Shown here one piece after another: positions 25,164 through 33,479 of a stretch of DNA of 64,000 bases (position 1 is its first letter; each line of letters opens with the position of its first letter). The notes beneath the pieces are model-generated. The model saw only the letters and a program-made list of their open reading frames with translations, ran no database searches and was not told the origin of the DNA. The position numbers and the translations under genes were made by a program. This DNA is from Bacillota bacterium (lineage in GTDB: Bacteria; Bacillota; Clostridia; Christensenellales; UMGS416): contig JAEWRW010000020.1 of the NCBI GenBank assembly GCA_023398815.1, positions 186,001 to 250,000 on the forward strand, written 5' to 3'.

Positions 25164-27995
25164 CTACAGCCCAAAGACCTCCACCTTCTCGTCGAGGTTT
25201 CCGTTGGGGATGAAGACGGCCATATGGGGGAAGTTCCGATCGAGAATTTCACCTTCGATGGTCAGGGTATCGCCTAGCACAATCTCCCCGCCGGCATAGT
25301 CAAGCCGCATGTTCTGCGCCTTCACCGCAAGCGTGGCCTTGCCCCTGCCAGAGGTTTTGATGGTGATGTACACGGCATTGCCGTGGGTGGTGCTCTCCAG
25401 CGCAAGGGCCGCCATGTCAGGGGAGAGGGTATATGATTTGCCCGTAACGGCGGTGATGCTCTTGGTGAGCCCGTCATACTCCACCACATATTCGCCCGCG
25501 GGGAGCTCGCCCCGGAACAGGCTGGTGTCCTTGCAGGGGGTGAAACAATAGACCGCTTTGGTGAGCTTGCCCGTGAAGGTGATGTCCCCGGCACTGGGGT
25601 TCAGAACGCCCTTGACTTGGGCGTTACCATACGTGTCGGCCAGAAGCCAACCCCAGCGGAGAACGACGTGGGTCCACACTTCCTTGTAGACACAGGTGTT
25701 GATCTGCGGCCAGTAGGGGGCGTCGTTGCTCTCGTAGTTCTCGATGCCCACGCTCATCTCGCCCACCATCTCACCGGGGAGCACGGTATACTGCGAGCAA
25801 TAGTCGTAACCCTCGCCAAAGATGACCGACTGCGCGAAGGGGTTTTTCCCCACGATCCACTCCAGCTGGCGTTGGGCGAGCTCGGCGTGGTCAAAGTCGT
25901 TCTTCGCCTTGCCCAAGAGGGCGTTTGCCTTGCCGTTGGCCAGGGTGATGGCCCCATTGCCGCGGTAGGCGAAGGCCACCGGCATACGGCGCAGGTAGAA
26001 CCCCTTGCCCAATGGGAACCCGGTGCGAACCTGGTCGGCGTACTCCTTGTGCATCTCATCGTTGTGGTTGACGTGGCTCAGGGCACCGAAGTCGTTGGTT
26101 TCGTCGAGGAACTCGTCCTCCTGGTAGATGGACGCCGGCGCCATGTAGTAGGGCGCCGTGTATTCGTGGACGCGCTTGTTGTAGTCGCCGTACAGGCTCA
26201 GCGCGTAGTACCATTTCGTCCAGTCCTCATGGTTGGGGAAGGTCTGGGTGAGGTGGGTGAGCGCGTAAATCGGCTCGGCCTCGTGCGAGCGATGGCTGAA
26301 GTGCTGGATGAGGCGCTTGCGTGTGTTGTCATAGAAGAACCCCGCGAAGGGCACGTCCCAGTCGGTGGTCTGCACCTGTTGGCAGTCCATCACAACCCGG
26401 ATGAGTGCCGTGGCCTGCTCTTTGTATGTTTCCTCACCGCAAGCACGGTAGAGATCCACCGCTGAGCGGACGGCCAGGGAATACGTCAGGACCTGCGAGG
26501 AGATGCGGTTGGGGTCGCCGTAGGAGTCGTAGCCCTCGTTGTCCTTCTGCGCGTAGGCGAAAGCCCAGTCCTCTTTGGCGCACTGCAAGCAATAATCGGC
26601 AAGAACGGGGTCTTCGCCACGGAGGGTGCGGTAGGCGAGAGCCTCCAGGGAAGCGGCAGCAAAGTTTTCAATGGCTTTGAGGCCCGCTTCGCAGTTGATG
26701 TCGTCGGAGTTGCCCATGACGCCATCCGTCCAGCAGGATTTGCTGGTGCTGATGCAGCGATAACCGTCGCCAAAGCGGGTTTTGAGCACATAGTCCAAAC
26801 CCCATTTGGCCTCTTCCAGTACGCGCTCGTAGAGCGGTTCATTGCCCTCTACTTGGGTTAGCAGTTCAAAGAGCATGTAGTCGCATTCGGCGGTGGTGAT
26901 GAGATTCTGCGTCATGTCCCCGGCGTCGTGCCAGCCACCGTTGACGACGATGCCCCGTCCGTCGTGGTAGCACACCACATCCCTGTGGCAGGCCAGGTGC
27001 TTTCCGGGCACTTCAAACCCGCAGCGCTGGCAGAACAGGTAGTTGAGCATCTTCCAGATGGAATCTTCCCACGCATCGTCCCGGATGGGAAAGCTCCTGG
27101 AGACCGCGCTGCCGCATACAATCAGGTATTCGCCGTTTTCATGGACTTCGGTGAAATCCAGCACTTGGTATTCCCCGGTGGAGGTGGCGACACGTTCTAC
27201 CGGTTTTTCCAGCACCGTGCGGCCGGTCATCGTCTCCACCAGTTTGAAGGTCACAGCGCCCGGCTCGTTGACGATGGCGGTCTTGCGGCTGCCGGGTTGG
27301 TACCCTGAACCGGAGAAGGCGATGCGGTGTTGGCCAACCTGCCAGCCTTCGATGTTGTCCAGGTCTTCCACGGCAAGGGTTTCCAGCATGATGTCGGTGA
27401 TGTACCAGCATGCGGTTTTGGTGGAGGTGATCTCTTCGCCGACCATGTCGTATTCAAAACTGAGGCCAATGATGTCCTCGCGGTGCACGTCGGGGATTTC
27501 GACGGAGACATGCTGCCACTTGGCGTGGGTGAGGTTGATGTTGTGGTGCCCTTCGCGGTCATACTTGTCCGGCACACGGTGCGCGCCGCCATTGAGGAAC
27601 TGCATGCGCAGGCAGATGCTGCGGTAGCCCGGCATATCGGCGTATACCCAAAAGGAGATGCGATTGATGTGCTCCCAGTTTTCATGGTCCACCCGTCGGA
27701 TGACCTTGGGGATGGTGTAGATGCGTCCACGCGTCCGCTCCCATTGCTCAATCCGGGTGGGGGAGGTGAATTTCAAGGAGTTGACGCAGGTTTTCACATG
27801 CTCCCGGCTCAGTTCCATATGGGCATAGGGGCCAACGGCTTCCCAGTGGTCAAGGGTTGTCAGGTCGTCAAGGAGCGTGCTGCTGAGCACCCGTTTGCTC
27901 TGGCAGCGGTGTTCGCGCATTTCCTCTTCATGGATTCTCAGCGGACGATGCACGTATTTGGACTCAATCAGGTCCTTCTTGAAGAACTCTCTCAT
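25164..27995 (-). CDS. Glycoside hydrolase family 9, multidomain, no signal peptide
   Basis: 943 residues from the ATG at 27995 (AAAGGATGG upstream). An N-terminal carbohydrate-binding-like beta-sandwich (residues ~30-220) is followed by a CelD_N Ig-like domain (about 225-315, HRIAFSGSGYQPGSRKTAIV). The GH9 (alpha/alpha)6 barrel follows (about 320-800), with the catalytic motif NGGWHDAGDM near residue 355 and WIVGKNPFAQSVIFGEG further on. The last ~140 residues are an extra beta domain. GH9 enzymes cleave beta-1,4-glucans, and some members act on glucosamine oligomers. The N-terminus (MREFFKKDLIESKY) is charged and has no signal sequence, so a cytoplasmic oligosaccharide-degrading role is likely. 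It is monocistronic. Confidence 0.87.
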   Translation of the reverse strand: MREFFKKDLIESKYVHRPLRIHEEEMREHRCQSKRVLSSTLLDDLTTLDHWEAVGPYAHMELSREHVKTCVNSLKFTSPTRIEQWERTRGRIYTIPKVIRRVDHENWEHINRISFWVYADMPGYRSICLRMQFLNGGAHRVPDKYDREGHHNINLTHAKWQHVSVEIPDVHREDIIGLSFEYDMVGEEITSTKTACWYITDIMLETLAVEDLDNIEGWQVGQHRIAFSGSGYQPGSRKTAIVNEPGAVTFKLVETMTGRTVLEKPVERVATSTGEYQVLDFTEVHENGEYLIVCGSAVSRSFPIRDDAWEDSIWKMLNYLFCQRCGFEVPGKHLACHRDVVCYHDGRGIVVNGGWHDAGDMTQNLITTAECDYMLFELLTQVEGNEPLYERVLEEAKWGLDYVLKTRFGDGYRCISTSKSCWTDGVMGNSDDINCEAGLKAIENFAAASLEALAYRTLRGEDPVLADYCLQCAKEDWAFAYAQKDNEGYDSYGDPNRISSQVLTYSLAVRSAVDLYRACGEETYKEQATALIRVVMDCQQVQTTDWDVPFAGFFYDNTRKRLIQHFSHRSHEAEPIYALTHLTQTFPNHEDWTKWYYALSLYGDYNKRVHEYTAPYYMAPASIYQEDEFLDETNDFGALSHVNHNDEMHKEYADQVRTGFPLGKGFYLRRMPVAFAYRGNGAITLANGKANALLGKAKNDFDHAELAQRQLEWIVGKNPFAQSVIFGEGYDYCSQYTVLPGEMVGEMSVGIENYESNDAPYWPQINTCVYKEVWTHVVLRWGWLLADTYGNAQVKGVLNPSAGDITFTGKLTKAVYCFTPCKDTSLFRGELPAGEYVVEYDGLTKSITAVTGKSYTLSPDMAALALESTTHGNAVYITIKTSGRGKATLAVKAQNMRLDYAGGEIVLGDTLTIEGEILDRNFPHMAVFIPNGNLDEKVEVFGL

Positions 27996-28078
27996 GCCGT
28001 CCCATCCTTTCACGAGGCCCGCATTTCGATGGTCTGACAAAGTGCCGTGGCCTCAAACCAAATCGCTGTTCTGCGATT

Positions 28079-28114
28079 GTAGCATTCCAGTAGCATTCCG
28101 GCCATGATTGTCAA
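28079..28114 (-). promoter_or_regulatory. Candidate GH9 promoter with tandem 10-bp repeat
   Basis: Reading the - strand, TTGACA is followed after 16 bases by TACTGG and after 27 by TACAAT. Between them lie two direct copies of GGAATGCTAC with an 11-base period. The -35 is convincing and the repeats look like a regulator site. Which -10 is used is open. Confidence 0.45.
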
Positions 28115-28435
28115 AGGCAGGCTTTGGCCACTTCTGCACCCGGTTTATTCGGCGCTTTTTTCGTAGTTCCCTTCTTTCATTTCCATTTTTGTGGGCGAGA
28201 CGGAAATGAGCGGGCAAATTGGCATTCAAAGGTTGCTTTTTGTTTGCTTTTTGGGTTTTGGGGCTCAATTTGGCAATCTGTTATTCGCAAAGCCAAAATC
28301 AGTCGAAGGGACGGAAGAAGATTCGAGATTCTGCGGTCGCCAGTCTGCCCTCGTTGGTCGCATAGATCGGCCATGACAGGGCACTTTTCCATGTGCATGC
28401 AGTGGAGGCGGTCTGTTGGGCGCTGTCAGACAATT

Positions 28436-28455
28436 GTCACCTGCTGCGAGGTGAC
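28436..28455 (-). terminator. Weak hairpin after selO
   Basis: GTCACCT (28436-28442) pairs with AGGTGAC (28449-28455). It lies seven bases past the stop on the - strand and is followed by AATTGTCTG. The stem is short and the U-run poor. Confidence 0.35.
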
Positions 28456-28461
28456 CTCCCT

Positions 28462-29934
28462 TCACGTGCCGCAGAATGTGCGGTATGCACAGGAGGAGGG
28501 CTCGGGCGGCGTCGCGTACTCCATCTGTTCAGGCGTGTTTGCGTAGGGATCAGCCAAGACATGGAGCAGCTTTTCCACAGGCGTGAGATCGCCATTCACA
28601 ACGGCAGATTCCAGCGCGGCTTCCACCCGGTGATTCCGGGGGATAACCACAGGATTGCTTTTTTTCATCAAATCATAGGCTGAGCATTCCGATTCCGGCT
28701 GCCGCGCCAATCGTGCCTTCCATTTCTGGTGCCATTGCTGAAAATCGGGGATCTCAAATAGTGCGGAGCTTTCGATCTCATGATAGGTCAGGGCGCGGAA
28801 GGTGTTTGTGAAGTCAGCGCTTTGGTTTTGCAGGATGCCTAAGAGATCTTCCGTCAACGCTTCGTCCTGCTCCTCTTCACCGATCATCCCCAGTTTTGCC
28901 CGCATCCCAGAAAGCCAAGCGGCGTGATATTGCCCTGCAAAACCGGATACCGCATCCTGCGCCAGGGTACGTGCCTCGTCCGGTTCTTCGTGCAGTAGGG
29001 GGAGCAGTGTTTCGGCAAACCGCGCCAGATTCCACTGGGCGATGAGTGGTTGGTTTTCGTATGCATAACGGCCGTGGAGGTCAATGGAGCTGAAGACCGT
29101 TTTCGGGTCGTAGGTGTCCAGAAAGGCACAAGGGCCGTAGTCGATGGTTTCCCCGCTGATGGCCATGTTATCGGTGTTCATCACCCCATGGATGAAGCCA
29201 ACCAACTGCCATTTGGCAACCAGCTGAGCCTGTCGGCGGATCACTTCCTGCAGCAGATGGTAGTAGCGGTTCTGATCGGGCTCAATGCCTTCAAAATGCC
29301 TTTGGTGAATGTAATCCGCCAGAGCGCGCAAATCATCCCCTTTTCCCCATTTTGCCGCATATTGAAATGTGCCCACGCGGATGTGGCTGGTGGCCACACG
29401 TGTCAGGATGGCACCGGGCAATGCTGTTTCGCGCAGAATCGCCTCACCGGTGGAAACGACCGCAAGGCTGCGGGTCGTGGGGATTCCAAGCCCGTGCATC
29501 GCTTCGCTGATGATGTACTCCCGCAGCATCGGCCCGAGGGCCGCTCTGCCGTCCCCTGCGCGGGAGTATGGCGTTTGTCCGGCTCCCTTGAGTTGTATAT
29601 CCACCCGTTCGCCTTTGGGCGTTATCTGCTCCCCCAGCAGCAAGGCTCTGCCGTCCCCCAACATGGTGAAATAGCCGAATTGGTGCCCGGCATATGTCTG
29701 TGCCAAGGGCAGTGCTCCTTCAGGGGTTCGATTGCCGGCAAGCACCGCCACGCCGCTTTGGCTTTGCAGGGCATATGCGCACAGCCCCAGCTCGTCAGCC
29801 AATGCGTGATTGAACAGAACCAATTGCGGGGAAGGCACGGGTGTGGGGGTGAGACGCGTAAAGAAAACGGCCGGCAGAAGGGCATAGCTGTTGTCAAATT
29901 TCCATCCGGCATTTGAGTCAGGCAGATCAAACAT
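28462..29934 (-). CDS. selO: Protein adenylyltransferase SelO (YdiU/UPF0061)
   Basis: 490 residues, the usual bacterial length, ATG at 29934. The pseudokinase-fold protein transfers AMP from ATP to Ser, Thr or Tyr of target proteins and is linked to redox homeostasis. Diagnostic blocks are LAQTYAGHQFGYFTMLGDGRALLLGE, DIQLKGAGQTPYSRAGDGRAALGPMLREYI, ATSHIRVGTFQYAA, the catalytic HGVMNTDNMAISGETIDYGPCAFLD (Asp near residue 253) and the C-terminal YRTFCGT. Bacterial members have Cys or other residues in place of the eukaryotic selenocysteine; no in-frame TGA is needed here. It stands alone between GH9 and the PKD/FN3 gene. Confidence 0.95.
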   Translation of the reverse strand: MFDLPDSNAGWKFDNSYALLPAVFFTRLTPTPVPSPQLVLFNHALADELGLCAYALQSQSGVAVLAGNRTPEGALPLAQTYAGHQFGYFTMLGDGRALLLGEQITPKGERVDIQLKGAGQTPYSRAGDGRAALGPMLREYIISEAMHGLGIPTTRSLAVVSTGEAILRETALPGAILTRVATSHIRVGTFQYAAKWGKGDDLRALADYIHQRHFEGIEPDQNRYYHLLQEVIRRQAQLVAKWQLVGFIHGVMNTDNMAISGETIDYGPCAFLDTYDPKTVFSSIDLHGRYAYENQPLIAQWNLARFAETLLPLLHEEPDEARTLAQDAVSGFAGQYHAAWLSGMRAKLGMIGEEEQDEALTEDLLGILQNQSADFTNTFRALTYHEIESSALFEIPDFQQWHQKWKARLARQPESECSAYDLMKKSNPVVIPRNHRVEAALESAVVNGDLTPVEKLLHVLADPYANTPEQMEYATPPEPSSCAYRTFCGT

Positions 29935-30133
29935 CTTTTGAATCCTTACATCCAGTTTTCGTTAGGGTTTTCGTTTTTGGTGGTGGTATACTGTAAATGA
30001 TATGCAACGCGAAAGAGCGTCGGAACCCCGGTTTTCGTTCTATCGTGGATCACATTTTCTCAGCCAATGCGGAGTGCAATCAAAAACTGTTCTGTGGTTG
30101 GGAAATTCCGTGTTTCATCCATTCGTATATGGA

Positions 30134-30165
30134 AAAGGAGCGATTCCTGATGGAATCGCTCCTTT
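30134..30165 (-). terminator. Terminator of the PKD/FN3 protein gene
   Basis: A perfect 14-bp stem (AAAGGAGCGATTCC at 30134-30147 with 30152-30165) has a TGAT loop. It lies 19 bases after the stop, and the - strand arm ends in UUU and continues UCC. Confidence 0.8.
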
Positions 30166-30183
30166 GGCATGCTTCCGCTGTTC

Positions 30184-32361
30184 TCAGGGTTTGGCGTAGA
30201 CGATGGCCGAGTAAGCGCCATACACCTTGGCAGAACCCACCGTGCGGTAGGCCCGCACCTTGTAGTAGTACGCTTTATTGTCCGTCAGGCCTGTGTTGGT
30301 GTAGCTGAGGCTCGTCGTCTCTTTGATCTTGGTGTAGGTGCCGCCGCTGCTCGTCGCCCGGTACACCTGGTAACCGGTGGCTCCTCTCACCGCGCTCCAG
30401 CTCACCTTCAGGGAGCTGTTGCTGACGCGTGTGGCCGTGACACCCGTCGGGGTCGCCGGCACCGGCTTGGCGCTCACCACCGCCGAGTAGGCCCCGGTCA
30501 CCTTCACCGTGCCCACCATGCTGTAGGCACGCAGCTTGTAGTAGTAGGTCTTACCAATCGTCAGGCCGGTGCTGGTGTAGCTGGCGGCGCTCGTCTCCCC
30601 CAGGTAGGTGTAGCTGCCGCTGGCGCTGGTGGCGCGGTACACCTGGTCCTTTGTCGCGCTGGTCACCGCGTTCCAGCTCACCTTCGCACTGTTGTAACCC
30701 GCTGACGCCGCCTTCACCCCCGCGGGCGCGGCCGGGAGGGGCCGCACCACCACCGTGGTGGAGTAGGCGCTGTACGTCGTGGCCGTGGTGGCCGCGCAAC
30801 GGGCGCGGATCTTGTAGAGATAGGCTTTACCCACAGACAGGCCCTTGGCTGTGTACCCCGTGGACGTTACGAGATCCACCCGCACGCCGTCGCGGTACAC
30901 CTCATACCCCGTCGCGCCGGCCACCGCCGTCCAATTGAGGGTGGCACCGGTGGTTGTCGTCGTCTTCACCGTCAGCACCGGCGTGGTGATGGCCGCAAAC
31001 TCGGCCTTCAACGTTCTGGCCTTGGTCACGGGGAAGGCGTAGGTTGCGTTGGTGGAGACGGCGGTGCTGCCCTCCAGCCAGCGGACGAACCGGTACCCCG
31101 CCTTGGGCGTGGCCTTCACGGTGGCCGTGTTACTCACCTCATAGCTGCCGCCGCCGCTCACCGTGCCGTACGCACTGTTGTTGGCGCTGACGGCGATGGC
31201 GTAGGAGGAGGGCAATGGATGGAACAGGTTGAAACTGACTGCAACTTGTGCGCTTGTGTTTTGGTCGGTGCTGACGACGAGGGTTTCGTTGTAGTTGCCG
31301 ACAGCAAGCTCAGCCTTGGGCTGCACGGTGAAGGTTGCACTCCCGCCCGCCGCCAGCGTGGTGGCAGACAGCAAGCCGATGGCGTAGTTCGCACTGGTTG
31401 GCGCTGTCAAGGCGACCGTCTGGTTGCCGGTATTTGTCACTGTAACAGTTTGAGCAGCGGGCAGCCCTGGGTAGCCTTCCGGCAGGTCGCCAAAATTGAG
31501 GGTAGATGGCGAAGCGGTGATGGTGTAGGGAGAGGGAAGGACGCTCACCAGAACACTGTCTGCAACCACTTGGCCTGTCAAATCTGTCGCAGTACAGGTG
31601 TATGTGGTATCCACAGCGGGGGATGCCGTGATGCTCGATGAAGTGCCGACCGTGCTGGTTCCGTCGCTCCAACTGTAAGAATAAGGCGGGGTGCCCCCAG
31701 CTGCGGTCGCACTTAGCGTGACGCTCTGGCCTTGGAAAATGGTTGCATCGATACCGGCATTCACCCTAAGCGGGCCGGAGGGGATGGAGTCGACCAACCC
31801 GATGTCATCAAGCAAGAGAAGGAATTTATCCACGCTCACAAGTTGGAATGCGATGTACACGGTTTGGCCTGTGTAAGCGCTCAAGTCCACATAGTGCTGT
31901 TGAAAGGTTGGATTTTCGTCGGTCACAGACAGCAGTGTTTGATTGAAATTCACAGGTAGATTGCCCGTGGTGGAGAGCTTAACGTTGTAGGAGTCAGGAT
32001 AGCTCGGATCTGCCGACTTTGCTGCCCAGCGTAACACATCGTTTTGCCCATCGATCGCAAGCGCGGGGGAGATGAGCCACCGGTTGGCTTGGATGGTGGG
32101 ATCTGTAAACCAGGAACCCATAAACACAGATTTGTTAGTATCAAAGGTGGAAACGGCAGCAGCACAGCCATTTGGGAAATGGCCTGAAATCTGTGCGTTG
32201 TAAGTGGCCCCATCCAGTTCAGCTGTTGTGAACCCGGCAGGCAATGCGCCAATGGCAATGTCCTCAAAATTCCAATAGTACTGTTGAGCGGCGGCTGTTG
32301 TGGGAAGGAACCCCAGCAACAACACAAATGTGAGCGCAAGTGACAGTAGTTTTTTTTTCAT
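30184..32361 (-). CDS. Secreted multidomain protein: jelly-roll, PKD, anchor-D, InlB-like repeat, three FN3
   Basis: 725 residues from the ATG at 32361, which has the best ribosome binding site in the region (AAGGAGGTTG). A classical signal peptide (MKKKLLSLALTFVLLLGFLPTTAAAQ) is followed by a jelly-roll/choice-of-anchor-J domain (about 27-200, YYWNFEDIAIGALPAGF, LLLLDDIGLVDS), a PKD domain (about 205-285, TAAGGTPPYSYSWSDG), an anchor-D Ig domain (about 290-390), one InlB-like unit (YGTVSGGGSYEV, GYRFVRWLEGSTAV) and three FN3 domains (about 457-725). No sortase motif. It is probably an extracellular adhesive or glycan-binding protein. The last ~340 residues are closely similar to the end of the protein at 1-3366. 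Confidence 0.88.
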   Translation of the reverse strand: MKKKLLSLALTFVLLLGFLPTTAAAQQYYWNFEDIAIGALPAGFTTAELDGATYNAQISGHFPNGCAAAVSTFDTNKSVFMGSWFTDPTIQANRWLISPALAIDGQNDVLRWAAKSADPSYPDSYNVKLSTTGNLPVNFNQTLLSVTDENPTFQQHYVDLSAYTGQTVYIAFQLVSVDKFLLLLDDIGLVDSIPSGPLRVNAGIDATIFQGQSVTLSATAAGGTPPYSYSWSDGTSTVGTSSSITASPAVDTTYTCTATDLTGQVVADSVLVSVLPSPYTITASPSTLNFGDLPEGYPGLPAAQTVTVTNTGNQTVALTAPTSANYAIGLLSATTLAAGGSATFTVQPKAELAVGNYNETLVVSTDQNTSAQVAVSFNLFHPLPSSYAIAVSANNSAYGTVSGGGSYEVSNTATVKATPKAGYRFVRWLEGSTAVSTNATYAFPVTKARTLKAEFAAITTPVLTVKTTTTTGATLNWTAVAGATGYEVYRDGVRVDLVTSTGYTAKGLSVGKAYLYKIRARCAATTATTYSAYSTTVVVRPLPAAPAGVKAASAGYNSAKVSWNAVTSATKDQVYRATSASGSYTYLGETSAASYTSTGLTIGKTYYYKLRAYSMVGTVKVTGAYSAVVSAKPVPATPTGVTATRVSNSSLKVSWSAVRGATGYQVYRATSSGGTYTKIKETTSLSYTNTGLTDNKAYYYKVRAYRTVGSAKVYGAYSAIVYAKP

Positions 32362-32897
32362 AACAACCTCCTTAAAGAAACGGGAACGAAATCGGCAGAT
32401 CGTATGCCCGGTTTTGTCTTGGCCGTCGCGCCTCCTGGATGAGCATGGATTCCGGGCATTATCCTCTATGGGGTACTTGCCACCATTATCATGCAAAATA
32501 ACAGTATCACGGCAGAAATGTCCTGCGCAATGAACGAAAGTACAGGCTGCCCATGCGTATGGCAGAAACACTCAAGTTTCTTAAAATGAGAGAGACTTTC
32601 ATCGGTAGGGTACCATGAAATCAAATTGGAATATACCATGGTTTGGTTATTTCAGATCAAGTTGCCAACACTGACAGCCAATCAACCGGTAAACAGCGGG
32701 AACACAAACACTCGTTCCTTGCTGGGTGAAAGAAACCGGCGGCTCTCGCGCACTGCAGAGGGGTGAAAGCTTCGCTTCTCGTCGGAAATCCATGCCGGTT
32801 GTGGCAGTGGATGAGTGTTCCACCCGGTAAGAGAAACGCTCATGCAGACATTTTGGAATGTTATTGGCATTAATGTGCCCCGGAGCAATAATAAATA
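32362..32897. other. Long intergenic region between PKD/FN3 gene and rpsU
   Basis: This part of the 638-base gap is more AT-rich than its surroundings and holds the divergent promoter region of the secreted protein. I see no ORF with a ribosome binding site, no tRNA and no structure I can name. Short frames here (for example 32647-32904 on the - strand) have no coding character. Confidence 0.5.
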
Positions 32898-32926
32898 TCG
32901 ACAAAGCGCCAAAGAACGAATATAAT
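32898..32926 (+). promoter_or_regulatory. rpsU promoter
   Basis: TCGACA at 32898-32903 and TATAAT at 32921-32926 are separated by exactly 17 bases. The predicted transcript starts near 32933 and has a leader of about 65 bases before the GTG at 33000. Confidence 0.8.
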
Positions 32927-32999
32927 CAGTATGGTTGTCCGCAACGAATGGGACGATAAAGGCAATTATGCGGGCAACCCAAACGAAAGGGGCGTTGTA

Positions 33000-33182
33000 G
33001 TGTCTGAGGTACGAGTTGGTAAAGACGAATCAATTGAAAGTGCTCTCAAACGATTCAAGAAGAAATGCCAGAACTCTGGCATTCTGAAGGAAGTGCGTCG
33101 GCGTGAGCATTATGAGAAGCCGAGCGTACGCCGCAAGAAGAAAGCAATAGAAGCACGTAAAAAATCAAAGAAGTTCAGGTGA
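33000..33182 (+). CDS. rpsU: 30S ribosomal protein S21
   Basis: 60 residues starting with GTG at 33000, with AAAGGGG upstream. A longer frame from 32931 exists, but the S21 family begins with SEVRVGKDESIESALKRFKKKC, so the GTG is the start. The rest, GILKEVRRREHYEKPSVRRKKKAIEARKKSKK, is the conserved, highly basic S21 core that binds near the anti-Shine-Dalgarno end of 16S rRNA and helps initiation. It is monocistronic, with its own promoter and terminator. Confidence 0.96.
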   Translation: MSEVRVGKDESIESALKRFKKKCQNSGILKEVRRREHYEKPSVRRKKKAIEARKKSKKFR

Positions 33183-33188
33183 GGGAAG

Positions 33189-33215
33189 CCCGGCCAAGTT
33201 TTGGCCGGGTTCTCT
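33189..33215 (+). terminator. rpsU terminator
   Basis: CCCGGCCAA (33189-33197) pairs perfectly with TTGGCCGGG (33201-33209) over a GTT loop and is followed by TTCTCT. It lies six bases after the stop. Confidence 0.9.
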
Positions 33216-33255
33216 ATTTCTGTGAGGGATGGCGGTTTGCTGTGGAGACGTCCCT

Positions 33256-33290
33256 GCTCGCAGTGCATTGACCCGGGATGCACTGCGAGC
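33256..33290. other. Perfect 13-bp inverted repeat upstream of nrdA
   Basis: GCTCGCAGTGCAT (33256-33268) pairs perfectly with 33278-33290 around a nine-base loop TGACCCGGG. No U-run follows on either strand. It lies between the rpsU terminator and the nrd promoter. Function unknown. Confidence 0.5.
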
Positions 33291-33367
33291 GGTGTAGACG
33301 CTTCCCCCCAGTGAGCGGGATTGCTTCCCGCGGAACCGAGGTACAGCGTTGGATTACACAGAGTGCA

Positions 33368-33396
33368 TTGCGCCATACAATATGTTGTGGTAAAAT
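33368..33396 (+). promoter_or_regulatory. nrdAB promoter with NrdR-box-like operator
   Basis: TTGCGC (33368-33373), a 17-base spacer and TAAAAT (33391-33396) form a promoter. Bases 33375-33390 (ATACAATATGTTGTGG), filling the spacer, match the NrdR box consensus ACACWATATATWGTGT at 13 of 16 positions. A much weaker partner may start at 33407 (ATACAA...). NrdR would repress when dATP is high. Confidence 0.6.
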
Positions 33397-33479
33397 ATTG
33401 CAAACGATACAAACTGGGTTATACCGCCTTTGGTTTGTGTGGCGGAGCCCAAGGGATGACCGGGAGGACGCTGACCGCG

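Larger units (their letters stand above)
27996..28461. other. 466-base intergenic region between SelO and GH9 genes
   Basis: No gene with a ribosome binding site is visible. On the - strand near the GH9 gene TTGACA (plus 28109-28114) can serve as -35, and two copies of GTAGCATTCC (28079-28088 and 28090-28099), 11 bases apart, cover the -10 region. Bases 28160-28280 are T-rich on the + strand. A 7-bp hairpin at 28436-28455 lies just past the SelO stop. Confidence 0.5.

Noticed and set aside
28462..28470. Selenocysteine in SelO
   Set aside because: The frame ends normally after FCGT with no in-frame TGA or SECIS-like hairpin; bacterial SelO usually lacks Sec.
32362..32580. Cyclic-di-GMP riboswitch before the secreted PKD/FN3 gene
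   Set aside because: GC-rich pieces on the - strand recall parts of the motif, but the conserved core and tetraloop-receptor pattern cannot be aligned.
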